Shown: positions 15,468-23,252 of the stretch, one piece after another | Position numbering within the stretch: the stretch's first letter is position 1 | Layout of the letters: every line of letters begins with the position of its first letter | From: Methylococcales bacterium | GTDB lineage: Bacteria > Pseudomonadota > Gammaproteobacteria > Methylococcales > Methylomonadaceae | NCBI GenBank assembly: GCA_023144875.1 | Contig: JAGLEW010000073.1 | Span: forward strand, 1 to 26,637 | Length of the DNA: 26,637 nt | Reading direction: 5' to 3' | Notes under the pieces: model-generated | Seen by the model: only the letters and a program-made list of their open reading frames with translations | What the model was told of the DNA's origin: nothing | Database searches by the model: none | Program-made: the position numbers and the translations under genes

Positions 15468-18083
15468 ATGAGTAAACCCTCTTTGTTTTCACTGGAACGA
15501 TTGTTAGACGGGTGGGCGAGTTACGTTTTACGCTATCGATGGCTATTACTGCTCTTAACGCTTGTGCTGTGTGGTATGAGTTTGTATTACACCCTGAATA
15601 ATTTAGGGGTTAATACCAATACCGCAGAAATGCTGTCGCCCGATTTACCCTTTCAAAAAAACCGTCAACGCATAGAAACCGCCTTTCCACAGGATGCGAC
15701 CGCCATTATTTTTGTGGTTGAAGCGCAAACCTCTGAAGAAACCGCGCAAGCCGCACAACAATTAGCTCTTAAATTACAGGCACAATCTGCTTATTTTGAG
15801 TCGGTTTATATTCCCAATGATAACCCCTTTTTTCAACAACAAGGCTTACTCTATCTTGAAACCGATGAGCTTTCAAAATTAGCCAACAAATTATCCAGCG
15901 CTCAACCATTTATAGGTTATTTAGCGAAAAATTTTCACCTGCAAGGCTTATTTGAACTCATCACAAAAGCATTAAATCGCCAAGAAAGCTTGCCAATGGA
16001 TTTAGAACCGTTATTACAAGGTATTAATCAGGCATTTGAAGCCAAACTTCAACAACAGCCCTATCATTTATCATGGCAACAATTGTTAGCAACCCATTCA
16101 CTGAATAATGAAGACCGACGTATTTTAGTCATTGCCAAACCTACAATGAATTTTGAGGCGATTTTTCCCGCCGAACCTGCCTTATTATTCTCCAGATCTT
16201 TAATTAAAGACATGTTGCAAACCATGCCGACATTACAAATTCGGATGACGGGGGAAACCGCCTTAGAACATGAAGAGTTAGAAAGTGTTTCAAAAGGTTC
16301 AGCGCTTGCAGGTATCTTCTCGCTTATTTTAGTCTGTAGTGCGCTGTGGTTTGGTTTGCGCTCAATTAAATTATTGCTAGCGACTTTTTTATCACTCATC
16401 GTCGGCTTGATTTTTACCGCAGGTTTTGCAGCGGTTGCGATTGGACATTTAAATTTAATCTCCATTGCTTTCGCGGTCTTATATATCGGCCTAGGCGTGG
16501 ATTATGCCATTCACCTTTGTTTGCGTTATCGAGAATGTCGCGCGTTAGGCATGGATAGCAATACCGCCATTCATGACAGCCTTCACAGCGTTGGTTTAGC
16601 CCTTTTTTTATGTGCGTTCACCACCTCATTAGGCTTTTTTGCCTTTGTTCCCACCGATTATTCGGGCGTTTCTGAATTAGGACTTATTTCTGGCGCGGGG
16701 ATGTTTATTGGCTTATTTGTATCATTGACCATTTTACCTGCCTTTTTAGCGCTATTCCCTTCTGAAAAAACGCAACCACTGCAAGCAAGCATAGGGTTTT
16801 CTGTTGCGTGGGTAAATTTTCCTTTTAAATATGCCAAGTCAATTAAAGTTATCGCTTTTTTGATGACAATTTTATCCATTGGGGCATTGACAAAATTAAC
16901 CTTTGATTCAAACTCAATTCATCTGCGTGACCCCCACAGTGAATCCGTCATCACCATTAAAGAGTTGTTAAAATCTAAAAAAGATTCGCCGTATGTTTTA
17001 TCGGCATTACGTAATAATTTATCAGAAGCAGAACAACTTTCAGAACAATTAACCGCCTTGCCTGTGGTTGATAACGTGGTCATTTTGACGGATTTAGTCG
17101 CTAAAAATCAAGCCGAAAAATTGGCTATTATTGAAGATTTAGATTTATTAATTGGCTCTCAATTACAGCAATTTAAAAACAAACCCTCAAAAACTGATAT
17201 TCGTCTAGCATTAAGCGATTTTTTAGCACAAATTAACACCCTATTACAAAACCAACCCAACCATCAGGCAATAAATTCATTACAAAAATTACAATTGAAT
17301 TTACAAAATTATCTGGTTTACGCAGATAAAAACCCTACAACCGCTTACCCTGCGTTGGAAAATAGTGTTTTAGCATTATTGCCCTATACCATGGCGCGCT
17401 TAAGCACCAGTTTAACCGCCACCGCTTATACATTAGAGGATTTACCGCCGAGTATTACCAAGCATTGGCTTAGTAAAGAAGGCTTATATCGCATTCGTAT
17501 TATGCCGTCTGAAGACCAAAACAGAGTCGAAAATCAAAAAATATTCGTAAATTCGGTTCAAGCCATTGATGCGGGGGTCACAGGATTGTCAGTCGCCGAT
17601 CAAGCCTCAGGTGATGCCGTAGTCGAGGCTTTTATTGAAGCTTTTTCAGGGGCATTAATCGCCATTACCCTGTTATTATTATTAATATTAAAAAGTATTC
17701 GTAACACTATATTAGTGATTGCACCGTTATTACTCGCCACTCTTTTAACAGGCGCGTTTAATGTCTTATTGGACAATCCCTTTAATTTTGCCAACGTGAT
17801 CGCTCTGCCCTTATTAATGGGTATGGGGGTTGATAGCGGCATTCACATCATGCACCGATTAAATGCCGATACCAATAATAGTCAGCCGTTATTAACCACC
17901 AGCACTGCACGTGGGGTATTTTTTAGCTCATTAACCACCCTTTGTAGTTTTTCAAGCCTTGCTTTTACCACTCATGTTGGCACCTCAAGCATGGGCTTAT
18001 TACTGGCATTGGGTATATTTTTCACCTTAATTTGTACACTGATTGTATTACCTGCGCTCAGTGTTAAACCCGTTCACGCCTAA
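15468..18083 (+). CDS. hpnN: HpnN: RND-family hopanoid transporter
   Basis: HpnN is an inner-membrane RND (MMPL-like) transporter implicated in moving hopanoids to the outer membrane. At 871 residues it has the family layout: one N-terminal helix (about 22-42), a large periplasmic domain, a first membrane bundle with GLGVDYAIH starting at residue 341, a second periplasmic domain (about 460-720), and a second bundle with GMGVDSGIH starting at 785. The repeated G-x-G-V-D is the proton-relay signature of the two halves. It follows hpnG with a 15-base gap. The ATG lacks a good Shine-Dalgarno sequence, so it may depend on coupling. Confidence 0.93.
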   Translation: MSKPSLFSLERLLDGWASYVLRYRWLLLLLTLVLCGMSLYYTLNNLGVNTNTAEMLSPDLPFQKNRQRIETAFPQDATAIIFVVEAQTSEETAQAAQQLALKLQAQSAYFESVYIPNDNPFFQQQGLLYLETDELSKLANKLSSAQPFIGYLAKNFHLQGLFELITKALNRQESLPMDLEPLLQGINQAFEAKLQQQPYHLSWQQLLATHSLNNEDRRILVIAKPTMNFEAIFPAEPALLFSRSLIKDMLQTMPTLQIRMTGETALEHEELESVSKGSALAGIFSLILVCSALWFGLRSIKLLLATFLSLIVGLIFTAGFAAVAIGHLNLISIAFAVLYIGLGVDYAIHLCLRYRECRALGMDSNTAIHDSLHSVGLALFLCAFTTSLGFFAFVPTDYSGVSELGLISGAGMFIGLFVSLTILPAFLALFPSEKTQPLQASIGFSVAWVNFPFKYAKSIKVIAFLMTILSIGALTKLTFDSNSIHLRDPHSESVITIKELLKSKKDSPYVLSALRNNLSEAEQLSEQLTALPVVDNVVILTDLVAKNQAEKLAIIEDLDLLIGSQLQQFKNKPSKTDIRLALSDFLAQINTLLQNQPNHQAINSLQKLQLNLQNYLVYADKNPTTAYPALENSVLALLPYTMARLSTSLTATAYTLEDLPPSITKHWLSKEGLYRIRIMPSEDQNRVENQKIFVNSVQAIDAGVTGLSVADQASGDAVVEAFIEAFSGALIAITLLLLLILKSIRNTILVIAPLLLATLLTGAFNVLLDNPFNFANVIALPLLMGMGVDSGIHIMHRLNADTNNSQPLLTTSTARGVFFSSLTTLCSFSSLAFTTHVGTSSMGLLLALGIFFTLICTLIVLPALSVKPVHA

Positions 18084-18090
18084 GGAAACC

Positions 18091-19479
18091 ATGACTTTTA
18101 GCATCGCCGACCTTTTGGCTCAACAAGGAAACGATAAGTTTTCTCTGCATGAGCAATACCTAAATAATCAGATGGTTAAAGTATTAAAAACTATTGGTTA
18201 TGATCGTACTTATACCAAAGCCGTCGGACAATATTTATATGACGACCAAGGCGATGAATATTTAGATTTGCTCAGTGGTTTTGGTGTGTTTGCTTTAGGT
18301 CGCAATCATCCCACCGTGATTAAAGCGCTGCAAGATACGCTCACCCTTGAATTGCCGAATTTAGTGCAAATGGATGTCTCTTTATTAAGTGGCTTATTAG
18401 CAAAAAAAATTTTAGCGACGACCCCAGAAAACTTAGACAAAATGTTTTTTTGTAATTCAGGCACAGAAGCGGTTGAAGCGGCCATTAAATTTGCCCGTTA
18501 CACCACCAAACGCCAGAAAATTTTACATTGTGAACACAGTTTCCACGGGCTGAGTTTAGGGGCATTAGCGCTAAATGGCGAGGCTATTTTTCGAGAAGGC
18601 TTTGGCGATTTATTACCTCATTGCGAAGCGGTTCCCTTTAATAATTTAGCCGCTTTAGAACAAGCCTTAAGTCAAAAAGAAGTCGCGGCTTTTTTTGTTG
18701 AACCAATTCAAGGCAAAGGCGTCAATATTCCTAATGATGATTATTTACCCGAAGTTGAGCGCCTCTGTAAAAAATATGGCACGCTCTTGGTCGCTGATGA
18801 GATTCAAACAGGCTTAGGGCGCACAGGCAAATTTTGGGCGTGTGACCATTGGAATATTCAACCCGATATGATCTTAATGGCGAAAGCCTTATCGGGTGGG
18901 TTTGTGCCAGTAGGCGGCGTAGCGATGACACAAAAAATTATGGATACCGTTTTCAATCGTATGGACAGAGCTATTATTCACGGTTCAACCTTTGGTAAAA
19001 ATAACATGGCAATGGCGGCAGGACTGGCGAGTTTAGAGGTCATTGAATCTGAAAAATTAGTTGAAAACAGTGCTAAACAAGGCGCTGAAATTATTAATGC
19101 GATTAATGCTAGCCGCGATCAATATCAATTTTTACAAGAAGCCCGTGGAAAAGGTTTGATGATAGCCGTAGAATTTGAATCCCCTAAGAGCTTGCATTTA
19201 AAAGCAGCGTGGCGCATGTTGGAAGCGGCAAATAAGGGCTTATTTTGCCAAATGATTACCATTCCTTTGTTTAAAGACCATAAAATTTTAACCCAAGTCG
19301 CAGGACACGGCATGAACGTGGTCAAATTATTACCCCCCTTAAATTTAACCGATCAAAATAGTACTGATATTATTCGCGCTTTTGACACTACCATTGCCAA
19401 TACACACCAAATTTCGGGCGCTATCTGGGATTTAGGGAAAACCTTAGCAGGCCATGCTTTGAAAAATAAAAAAGGCTAA
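18091..19479 (+). CDS. hpnO: HpnO: hopanoid C-35 aminotransferase
   Basis: HpnO is a class III PLP aminotransferase that introduces the C-35 amino group of aminobacteriohopanepolyols. The 462-residue protein has the class III signatures: NSGTEAVEAAIKFAR near 133-147 for cofactor phosphate binding, HSFHGLSLGAL, DEIQTGLGRTG near 233-243, and the Schiff-base lysine Lys265 in MAKALSGGFVPVGG. The sequence alone would also suggest an acetylornithine or ornithine aminotransferase; position directly behind hpnN decides for HpnO. I chose ATG 18091 because AAGGAA precedes it and it lies seven bases after the hpnN stop; an in-frame ATG-like start at 18043 lies inside hpnN and is not supported. Confidence 0.92.
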   Translation: MTFSIADLLAQQGNDKFSLHEQYLNNQMVKVLKTIGYDRTYTKAVGQYLYDDQGDEYLDLLSGFGVFALGRNHPTVIKALQDTLTLELPNLVQMDVSLLSGLLAKKILATTPENLDKMFFCNSGTEAVEAAIKFARYTTKRQKILHCEHSFHGLSLGALALNGEAIFREGFGDLLPHCEAVPFNNLAALEQALSQKEVAAFFVEPIQGKGVNIPNDDYLPEVERLCKKYGTLLVADEIQTGLGRTGKFWACDHWNIQPDMILMAKALSGGFVPVGGVAMTQKIMDTVFNRMDRAIIHGSTFGKNNMAMAAGLASLEVIESEKLVENSAKQGAEIINAINASRDQYQFLQEARGKGLMIAVEFESPKSLHLKAAWRMLEAANKGLFCQMITIPLFKDHKILTQVAGHGMNVVKLLPPLNLTDQNSTDIIRAFDTTIANTHQISGAIWDLGKTLAGHALKNKKG

Positions 19480-19500
19480 CTTTACTTTTAAGGAATCTTT

Positions 19501-20181
19501 ATGAGCGAACCCGCTGAAATGGTACAACTTCCCAACAGCTCAAAATTAATCACTACTTTAGGAATTATTGCCTTGTTATCAGGGGTGTTAGTGGTGAGTA
19601 TTTACGAATACACCAAGCCCATTATTGCTGAAAATCAACGCCTTGCTACCGAACGCGCCATTTTTAAAGTCTTACCTAAAGCAAAAACACGACAAACATT
19701 TCGCATTGAAAATCAAACCTTAAAACAAGTTGATGATAAAGCCGTAGGTGAATTACTCTACGCAGGTTATGATGCAAAGGGTAAGTTTGTGGGCGTGGCG
19801 TTAAATGCCACCGCACAAGGGTATCAGGATCGTGTTGATTTACTTTACAGTTACCAACCTAAAACAGGCTGTATTACGGGGTACGATGTTTTAAAAAGCA
19901 CCGAAACTCCAGGGTTTGGCACTAAAATCACCACTGATAAAAAATTCTTAGCCAATTTTGATTGCTTAGAAGCCAAAGTTAATGATGAAAAAACAGGACT
20001 TCAGAATCAAATCAAAACCGTTCGTCATGGAACTAAAAAACACCCTTTTGAAATTGATGCTATTTCAGGCTCTACCATTACGTCAAATGCGGTTGGTCGA
20101 ATGCTTAATCAAAGTGGACAACGCTTGCATCCATTAATTGATAAAAATAGAGCACTTCTAAAAAACCCTAAAAAGCCGTAA
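19501..20181 (+). CDS. rnfG: RnfG: flavinylated subunit of the Rnf complex
   Basis: RnfG is a periplasm-facing, covalently flavinylated subunit of the Rnf complex, the ion-translocating ferredoxin:NAD oxidoreductase. The 226-residue protein has one N-terminal membrane helix (about 16-35) and an FMN-binding domain ending in the flavinylation segment SGSTITSNAV, with Thr194 the likely FMN attachment site. The usual motif is SGATxT, so the third residue differs here (Ser191). The ATG has AAGGA six bases upstream. It lies 21 bases after hpnO and 10 bases before rnfE. Upstream there is no rnfD, which is unusual because rnfD normally precedes rnfG. Confidence 0.93.
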   Translation: MSEPAEMVQLPNSSKLITTLGIIALLSGVLVVSIYEYTKPIIAENQRLATERAIFKVLPKAKTRQTFRIENQTLKQVDDKAVGELLYAGYDAKGKFVGVALNATAQGYQDRVDLLYSYQPKTGCITGYDVLKSTETPGFGTKITTDKKFLANFDCLEAKVNDEKTGLQNQIKTVRHGTKKHPFEIDAISGSTITSNAVGRMLNQSGQRLHPLIDKNRALLKNPKKP

Positions 20182-20191
20182 TGAGGTCATA

Positions 20192-20863
20192 ATGTCTTCC
20201 CCTGAAAAAACTGAAATGCCCTTAACTTTAGACGTTTTTACCGCAGGTTTATGGAAAGAAAATCCCGTGTTTGTTATGATGCTAGGCTTATGTCCAACAC
20301 TTGCGGTCACCAATACCTTAGAAAATTCACTTGGTATGAGTGCCGCCACCATTTTTGTCTTAGTTGGCTCAAATGCACTGGTGTCAAGTTTGCGGCATTT
20401 AATTCCTAAACAAATCCGTATAATCGCCTATATTATAATTATTGCCAGTTTTGTTACCGTGGTTGATTATTTGATTCAAGCGGTTAGTTTAGATTTACAC
20501 AATAAATTAGGCGCATTTATTCAACTTATTGTGGTTAACTGTTTGATTTTAGGACGTGCCGAAGCCTACGCTTCAAAAAATAGTGTCAATAAAACCATTA
20601 TTAGCGCATTAGGAATGGGATTAGGCTTTAGTCTCGCCTTAGTTGCCTTAGGTTCGGTGAGAGAGTTACTTGGTTCAGGTCAATTACTAGGTTTTCAAGT
20701 ATTCAGTCTTAACTTTGAACCGTGGGTTGTCATGATTTTACCCCCAGGCGGCTTTATTGTTTTAGGTTCGTGGTTACTCTTATTCAATTATTTACAACAA
20801 CGAAAAACGGATAAAATAACAGCGATGCAAGCAGCCAGTCATTGCAGCTTACCCCCCTCGTAA
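20192..20863 (+). CDS. rnfE: RnfE: integral membrane subunit of the Rnf complex
   Basis: RnfE, homologous to NqrD, is a six-helix membrane protein that with RnfA binds an intramembrane [2Fe-2S] cluster. The 223-residue sequence has the family blocks NPVFVMMLGLCPTLAVTN with Cys34, and VVNCLILGRAEAYAS with Cys117. These two are the cluster-ligating cysteines by family knowledge. GSVRELLGSGQLLG near 154-167 and the late LPPGGFIVLG are also typical. GAGG lies five bases before the ATG. The gene sits directly behind rnfG but is separated from rnfA by two unrelated genes. Confidence 0.95.
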   Translation: MSSPEKTEMPLTLDVFTAGLWKENPVFVMMLGLCPTLAVTNTLENSLGMSAATIFVLVGSNALVSSLRHLIPKQIRIIAYIIIIASFVTVVDYLIQAVSLDLHNKLGAFIQLIVVNCLILGRAEAYASKNSVNKTIISALGMGLGFSLALVALGSVRELLGSGQLLGFQVFSLNFEPWVVMILPPGGFIVLGSWLLLFNYLQQRKTDKITAMQAASHCSLPPS

Positions 20864-20887
20864 TAACGGTAAAATTTTCAAAACCTT

Positions 20888-21442
20888 ATGCATATAATCG
20901 CCCCTTATCGCCATCAAATAAACACCCAAGAATGGCATAAAATGTCGGCGGTTTTTCACTGTCAACAACACCTTGAACTTATTAATGGAGAAATCATCCA
21001 TATGTCACCCACAGGTCATCAACATTCAGGACATTTAAATCTTTTAGTTCAGCACATTTATTCACAACTAAACGATAAAACTATTCTGAGCATTCAAAAC
21101 CCATTAGAATTAAGCCATTATTCAGAACCTGAACCCGATATAATGCTCCTTAAACCGAACCCAACTTTTTACAAAGAGAGACACCCCCGTGAACACGATG
21201 TCCTGTTATTAATCGAAATATCTGACCACAGTTTAGCGTTTGATCAACAACAAAAATTAAAACTGTATGCACAACATCAAATCAGCGATTATTGGATTAT
21301 TAATCTTGGTAAAAAATGCGTAGAAGTGTATAGAAACCCCCAAGGAAGTGATTACCTCAAACAACAGATACTTTATAAGGGTGAGAACATTCAGCCACTA
21401 AATTATCCGACAATGACATTGGAGATTGCCACTCTTTTTTAA
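20888..21442 (+). CDS. Uma2-family (DUF820) PD-(D/E)XK nuclease-like protein
   Basis: The 184-residue protein matches the Uma2 family of restriction-endonuclease-fold proteins, abundant in cyanobacteria and some other genomes and of unknown role. Visible blocks are HLELINGEIIHMSPTG with Glu35 near 29-43, EPDIMLL with Asp84, LLIEISDHSLAFD with Glu110, a KLKLYAQ segment with lysines 123 and 125, and DYWIINL near 134-140. The catalytic-type Asp/Glu residues are present. The ATG lacks a clear Shine-Dalgarno sequence. The gene lies between rnfE and rnfA on the same strand; nothing links it functionally to Rnf, so it looks like an insertion. Confidence 0.88.
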   Translation: MHIIAPYRHQINTQEWHKMSAVFHCQQHLELINGEIIHMSPTGHQHSGHLNLLVQHIYSQLNDKTILSIQNPLELSHYSEPEPDIMLLKPNPTFYKERHPREHDVLLLIEISDHSLAFDQQQKLKLYAQHQISDYWIINLGKKCVEVYRNPQGSDYLKQQILYKGENIQPLNYPTMTLEIATLF

Positions 21443-21460
21443 AAACAGCGGAGAAGTATC

Positions 21461-21649
21461 ATGTTAAAAATTGTATTCGTTATCGTTTTAATTTTGATTT
21501 TAATTGGGGTTTTCTTTTTAAGTGGGTCTCGAAAAAAGCGCCACACTCGACGCATACCCTATAGGCGTAATCATTCGATCTCTTATAATGACAGTTCTGA
21601 CAGTAACGATTGTGGTGGTGACAGCGGTGGTTGTGATGGTGGTGATTAA
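21461..21649 (+). CDS. 62-residue membrane protein with Cys/Gly/Asp-rich tail
   Basis: I do not recognise a family. One hydrophobic helix fills residues 2-21, a strongly basic stretch follows (SRKKRHTRRIPYRR, about 23-36), then a polar serine/asparagine segment, and the end is NDCGGDSGGCDGGD with two cysteines among Gly and Asp. Positive charge after the helix predicts an N-out, C-in orientation with the acidic cysteine tail in the cytoplasm. GGAG lies seven bases before the ATG, which supports translation. It sits 18 bases after the Uma2 gene and 54 bases before rnfA. The tail could bind metal, but this is speculation. Confidence 0.7.
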   Translation: MLKIVFVIVLILILIGVFFLSGSRKKRHTRRIPYRRNHSISYNDSSDSNDCGGDSGGCDGGD

Positions 21650-21661
21650 TATTTTCCAAAT

Positions 21662-21684
21662 AGTAACGTAAATCTTACTTTTTT
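21662..21684 (+). terminator. Weak terminator-like hairpin before rnfA
   Basis: AGTAA and TTACT can pair around an eight-base loop and are followed at once by a run of T. The stem is only five A/T-rich pairs, so it is at best a weak terminator or pause between the 62-residue protein gene and rnfA. Confidence 0.2.
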
Positions 21685-21703
21685 CTAATAAAATAAATAT
21701 CAG

Positions 21704-22294
21704 ATGAACCCCGACTCCCTAAGTTTTATTTTTCTAAATGCATTTTTAATCAATAACTTTGTCCTTGCACTTTTTTTAGGACTATGCCCATTTGTCGGGG
21801 TTTCCGCCAAACGCGATACCGCTTTTAATATGAGCCTTGCGACTATTTTCGTGATGTTTGTTAGCTCTACCTGTGCCTATGGTATTAATGTGGTTTTAAC
21901 GCATTTTAATTTAGAATTTTTACGCCTAATTAGCTACATTGCACTCATTGCTTCCGCCGTACAACTGGTTGAAATGGTTTTAAAAAAATTCAGCCCTGCC
22001 TTATTTAGAGCCTTAGGTATTTTTTTACCACTGATTACGACCAACTGCGCTATATTAGGTGTGGCATTATTTCAGACTTCTCGCCAATACGATTTTTTAC
22101 AATCAGTGGCCTTTAGTTTAGGCGCAGGGGCAGGTTTTGGGTTGGCGATTGTTTTAATGGCAGGCTTACGAGAAAAACTCGAACTTTCAAACTTACCTAA
22201 TATCACCCAAGCAGCGGCATTAAGCATGATCCTTGCAGGGATTTTATCACTCACTTTCATGGGCTTTGCAGGCTTAGGTAGTCAAACCGCATGA
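21704..22294 (+). CDS. rnfA: RnfA: integral membrane subunit of the Rnf complex
   Basis: RnfA, homologous to NqrE, pairs with RnfE as an inverted six-helix subunit holding the intramembrane [2Fe-2S] cluster. The 196-residue protein is close to the usual length. Diagnostic stretches are LGLCPFVGVSAKRDTA with Cys28, TTNCAILGVALF with Cys115, GLREKLELSNLP near 154-165, and the end FMGFAGL. The ATG has no strong Shine-Dalgarno sequence. It stands apart from rnfGE by about 840 bases holding the Uma2 and 62-residue genes, and it is followed seven bases later by the small four-cysteine protein. Confidence 0.95.
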   Translation: MNPDSLSFIFLNAFLINNFVLALFLGLCPFVGVSAKRDTAFNMSLATIFVMFVSSTCAYGINVVLTHFNLEFLRLISYIALIASAVQLVEMVLKKFSPALFRALGIFLPLITTNCAILGVALFQTSRQYDFLQSVAFSLGAGAGFGLAIVLMAGLREKLELSNLPNITQAAALSMILAGILSLTFMGFAGLGSQTA

Positions 22295-22301
22295 ACATAT
22301 C

Positions 22302-22481
22302 ATGATGACACTTTTAATAACGATTGGACTTATTTTTTTACTCATGGGCGGCTGGATAGTCATTCAACAAATGGCGCGTATTTATGCCGTAAAACATCCC
22401 GAATTAGGGGCCGTCAAAGAAGAGGGCTTAGGCTGTGGTAAAAACTGTGGTTGTCAAAAAAATCACTGTCAAAAAAAATAA
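22302..22481 (+). CDS. NqrM-like (DUF539-like) four-cysteine small membrane protein
   Basis: This 59-residue protein begins seven bases after the rnfA stop. It has one N-terminal membrane helix (about 3-22), a short linker ending EEGLG, and a C-terminal block GCGKNCGCQKNHCQKK with Cys45, Cys49, Cys51 and Cys56. NqrM, the factor needed to mature the Fe centre between NqrD and NqrE in Na+-NQR, has the same plan: one helix, then four cysteines spaced C-xn-C-x-C-x3/4-C, then lysines. Because RnfE and RnfA are the homologues of NqrD and NqrE, a matching role in Rnf is the natural reading. The resemblance is by eye; it is shorter than typical NqrM and could be an unrelated metal-binding peptide. 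Confidence 0.72.
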   Translation: MMTLLITIGLIFLLMGGWIVIQQMARIYAVKHPELGAVKEEGLGCGKNCGCQKNHCQKK

Positions 22482-22517
22482 CCGCGCCGCTCAAAATCAA
22501 CGCGCATTTTCCTCGCT

Positions 22518-23252
22518 CTATTCTTTCCCTACAAAATGGGTGTTTTTAAAATCATTCCGCATTTCTTTAATAATTTCATCAGGTAAAATACCTTTTGCTT
22601 GCTCGAAAGGAATCGGCGATAAATCAATAAACCGCCAGCCCTTATTATCTTCGTTAATCGCAAGATGAGAATCTTGTTTTTTAACACTAACCACTAAGCT
22701 TTCATCCTTAAACATAACCTCTGTATCTGCCCCCATCGACATCTTAAGCATTTGTCGCATATATCTTTTAAATTTAGCCAACTCCTGAGGGCTTTCAAGC
22801 ATCGCTTGGATTTCCTCCGCTTCTTGAGGGTTATTTTCTGATAGGATTGGCGTCATATCCATCACCATATCCATCGTAAAATTAATGGTTGTGTAAAATC
22901 CTTTACTGTATTTTTTAATCGGTAATTCAGCGGATTGATCCACATCAATAATTTGTGGTGAGTTAGTACTATTTTTTATACTGGTTAGTTCTTCAAGAAT
23001 AGACTTTTTGGGCGTTATATTAAAAACAGGTGGATAGGCATAATCTAATGATTTTTCAATTTTCCCCGATAACAATACACGCTTATAAGAATCCAGCGCC
23101 GTATTCAAACTTTTCACTGTTTCATTCTGAGGTAAAAGTGCCGTTGTTTTTTCTACAACTTGAGTTATAGCAGAGCTTATTGGCGCCTCGACTTGAGACA
23201 AACAAGAGAAACTAAGAAGACTTAATACGATTATTCCATGTGATTTTTTCAT
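22518..23252 (-). CDS. Exported protein of unknown function, paralogue of the upstream gene
   Basis: This 244-residue protein is clearly paralogous to the next gene upstream (23566-24294). Shared blocks include LNTALDSYKRVLLSG, KSLDYAYPPVF, IKKYSKGFYTT and NKGWRFIDLSPI, in the same order and spacing. A signal peptide is evident (KKSHGIIVLSLLSFSCLS, likely cut after VEA); the SFSC lipobox is poor, so it is probably periplasmic rather than lipidated. The rest is mixed helix/strand with many lysines. I chose ATG 23252, preceded by TTAGGA at seven bases, over a GTG six codons upstream. I do not recognise the family; the small alpha/beta pattern could be NTF2-like but this is a guess. Confidence 0.75.
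   Translation of the reverse strand: MKKSHGIIVLSLLSFSCLSQVEAPISSAITQVVEKTTALLPQNETVKSLNTALDSYKRVLLSGKIEKSLDYAYPPVFNITPKKSILEELTSIKNSTNSPQIIDVDQSAELPIKKYSKGFYTTINFTMDMVMDMTPILSENNPQEAEEIQAMLESPQELAKFKRYMRQMLKMSMGADTEVMFKDESLVVSVKKQDSHLAINEDNKGWRFIDLSPIPFEQAKGILPDEIIKEMRNDFKNTHFVGKE

Noticed and set aside
18043..18090. Earlier start for hpnO inside the end of hpnN
   Set aside because: It would overlap hpnN by 41 bases without a ribosome-binding site, whereas ATG 18091 has AAGGAA at correct spacing.
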